From Symsagittifera roscoffensis (lineage: Eukaryota > Xenacoelomorpha > Acoela > Convolutidae), in the NCBI RefSeq assembly GCF_963678635.1, contig NC_087063.1, positions 31,572,599-31,636,598 of the forward strand: a stretch of 64,000 nucleotides of DNA. Reading direction: 5' to 3'. Below the pieces are notes generated by a model. The model had not been told where the DNA came from. It saw only the letters and a list, made by a program, of their open reading frames with translations, and did no database searches. Positions within the stretch are counted from its first letter, which is position 1. The number at the start of each line of letters is the position of its first letter. Positions 62,836 through 64,000 of this stretch are shown one piece after another. The translations under genes and the position numbers were made by a program.

Positions 62836-64000
62836 GCTTAGTTTAAGCCTTGATAATTTTGTTTTACTCGAAAGAAGTTAGTTTCTGAAGTTTTAAGCTT
62901 CATCTTAGGAATCAAAAACTTCAAAATTTGGGGGAAATTTTGAAAAATTAAAAAAAAAATTTTTTTCTTTTTTTTGTAATTGGTATTCAAAAATTGTTTT
63001 TTAATTTGCATATTTTACAATGACCGACAAAAATTACAATTTTTTCGCTCAGATTCCGTTATCACACCTATCCGAAAAAACGAAACTTGTTTGTAAGTAT
63101 GGTCGGAAAATTCTGTGCTACTTGCATAGTAACCGGCTATCCTTGTTAATATTATTATCCACATTACTTATTATTATGATTAATATTCCCTATGATTATT
63201 GACTTTTCTTTATCAAAATGACTATTTACTTTTCTTATGATCATTTAATGCGTCTCGGTTAATTATCAAAATGGTGGCGTAAAATATGTATAAAACACTT
63301 ATCAGGATTTAGATGTTTGTAGATCGTATGCTTCGTTTTTATTTCACAATTGTGTAGTACGATTGTTTGTTTATTTCCTAAATTGTTCAGTGACATAAGG
63401 TTTAGGATGAAGGGTGCAAGATTGTTATTAGTAATTTTAAAATCTTAGACTGTTAGTCTTTACAATTTTTTGATTAGCCTAACTTGGGTCTTTGTTCAGG
63501 GTTGGAGGGAAATGTATTTATCGATTCCGAAGAATGATTATTACTTCCTCGTGGCTACTCTAATTTAAGGTGTTAACTTACATAATCTTACTTAGGGGTA
63601 GTGATTGTGTTCAAAGGTTGGAGAATAGTAAGTCGATTCACAAGGTTCAGGTATACCTAGAACACAGGTAGTTCGTTAGAAACTATTTTAATACTTACTA
63701 AGGTTTAAGCTTTAGCCTTGGGTCAGGTAAGAGGGGGGATTAAGTCAAGGATGAATAACCGAAGTTCTTCACTGTTTAACTTAATTTGAATGGTTAGCGT
63801 GATTGAAAAATTTCTATTAGTCCTGGGTCTTTGAAAAGATTGGGTAGTGAATTGACGTTTGAGGTCGTTAGACCTTTTATTATTGGGTGGGGGAGAACAA
63901 AATTGTTCTATTTGATCCAAGGATAGGCTTTGATGATCAGGATATAATTTTTATAGTATAAAATTGATTTAATTTAATTATTTAATCAAGATCCAAGGAA
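62836..64000. other. AT-rich, nothing recognised
   Basis: Two short frames (63020-63202 on +, 63723-63920 on -) have no family features. CACTTATCAGGATTTAGAT at about 63297 is the reverse complement of a word in the array (ATCTAAATCCTGATAAGTG), a trace of shared repeat. Confidence 0.45.

Overview
The window is an AT-rich stretch of an invertebrate-type (metazoan) nuclear genome, supplied as a draft scaffold with two 200-N gaps (16040-16239 and 62335-62534). I found no conventional host gene, tRNA, rRNA or bacterial-style operon. Almost everything recognisable is transposable-element sequence. The mix of non-LTR elements, Ty3/Gypsy LTR elements, hAT-type MITEs with 8-bp target duplications, and rolling-circle (Helentron/HINE-like) short elements suggests an invertebrate animal. 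I cannot name the species.

Layout. 2-1628: the 3' part of a broken LINE on +, with an (ATT)n tail. 3934-6760: a second non-LTR element on -, with a PHD-like zinc finger, an RT (YLDDG type, mutated to YLYDG) and a C-terminal zinc-binding region plus restriction-like nuclease. 7159-7574: a GTATCG hexamer block that cuts into the 3' LTR of the next element. 7581-14768: a decayed Ty3/Gypsy element on - (gag, zinc knuckle, protease, RT, RNase H, integrase, charged 3' region). Its gag start codon straddles the 5' LTR/primer-binding-site junction. 15164-21395: HINE copies, a 696-bp hAT-type MITE (TSD CTCAAACT) and a 757-bp hAT-type element (TSD ACTGCGCG) nested in an inverted 17-mer array.

21905-53656: three tandem copies of a roughly 11.4-kb segment. 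Copy 0 (21905-31050) is rearranged. Copies 1 (31051-42210) and 2 (42211-53656) are nearly identical. Each carries a defective Gypsy element on + with two homologous small ORFs upstream of gag and with protease and most of RT missing. RNase H, a long linker and an integrase with the DDE residues follow in copies 1 and 2, then an LTR that contains a perfect hairpin. A homologous LTR at 59848-60233 keeps the hairpin with compensatory base changes.

53657-55361: a degenerate GATCATCAGC-type repeat field and an approximately 830-bp foldback element. 55603-60233: LTR fragments on - surround a + strand Ty3-type protease remnant and the longest intact reading frame of the window. That frame is a 584-aa protein (56259-58013) of unknown family, overlapped in the -1 frame by about 105 more codons and followed immediately by a consensus splice donor. 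60441-62690: a large inverted structure with two HINE copies as arms. The rest, to 64000, holds only repeat fragments.

The best candidates for something undescribed are the 584-aa ORF with its -1 extension, the paired small ORFs ahead of gag, the HINE family with an empty-site comparison, and the covarying LTR hairpin.
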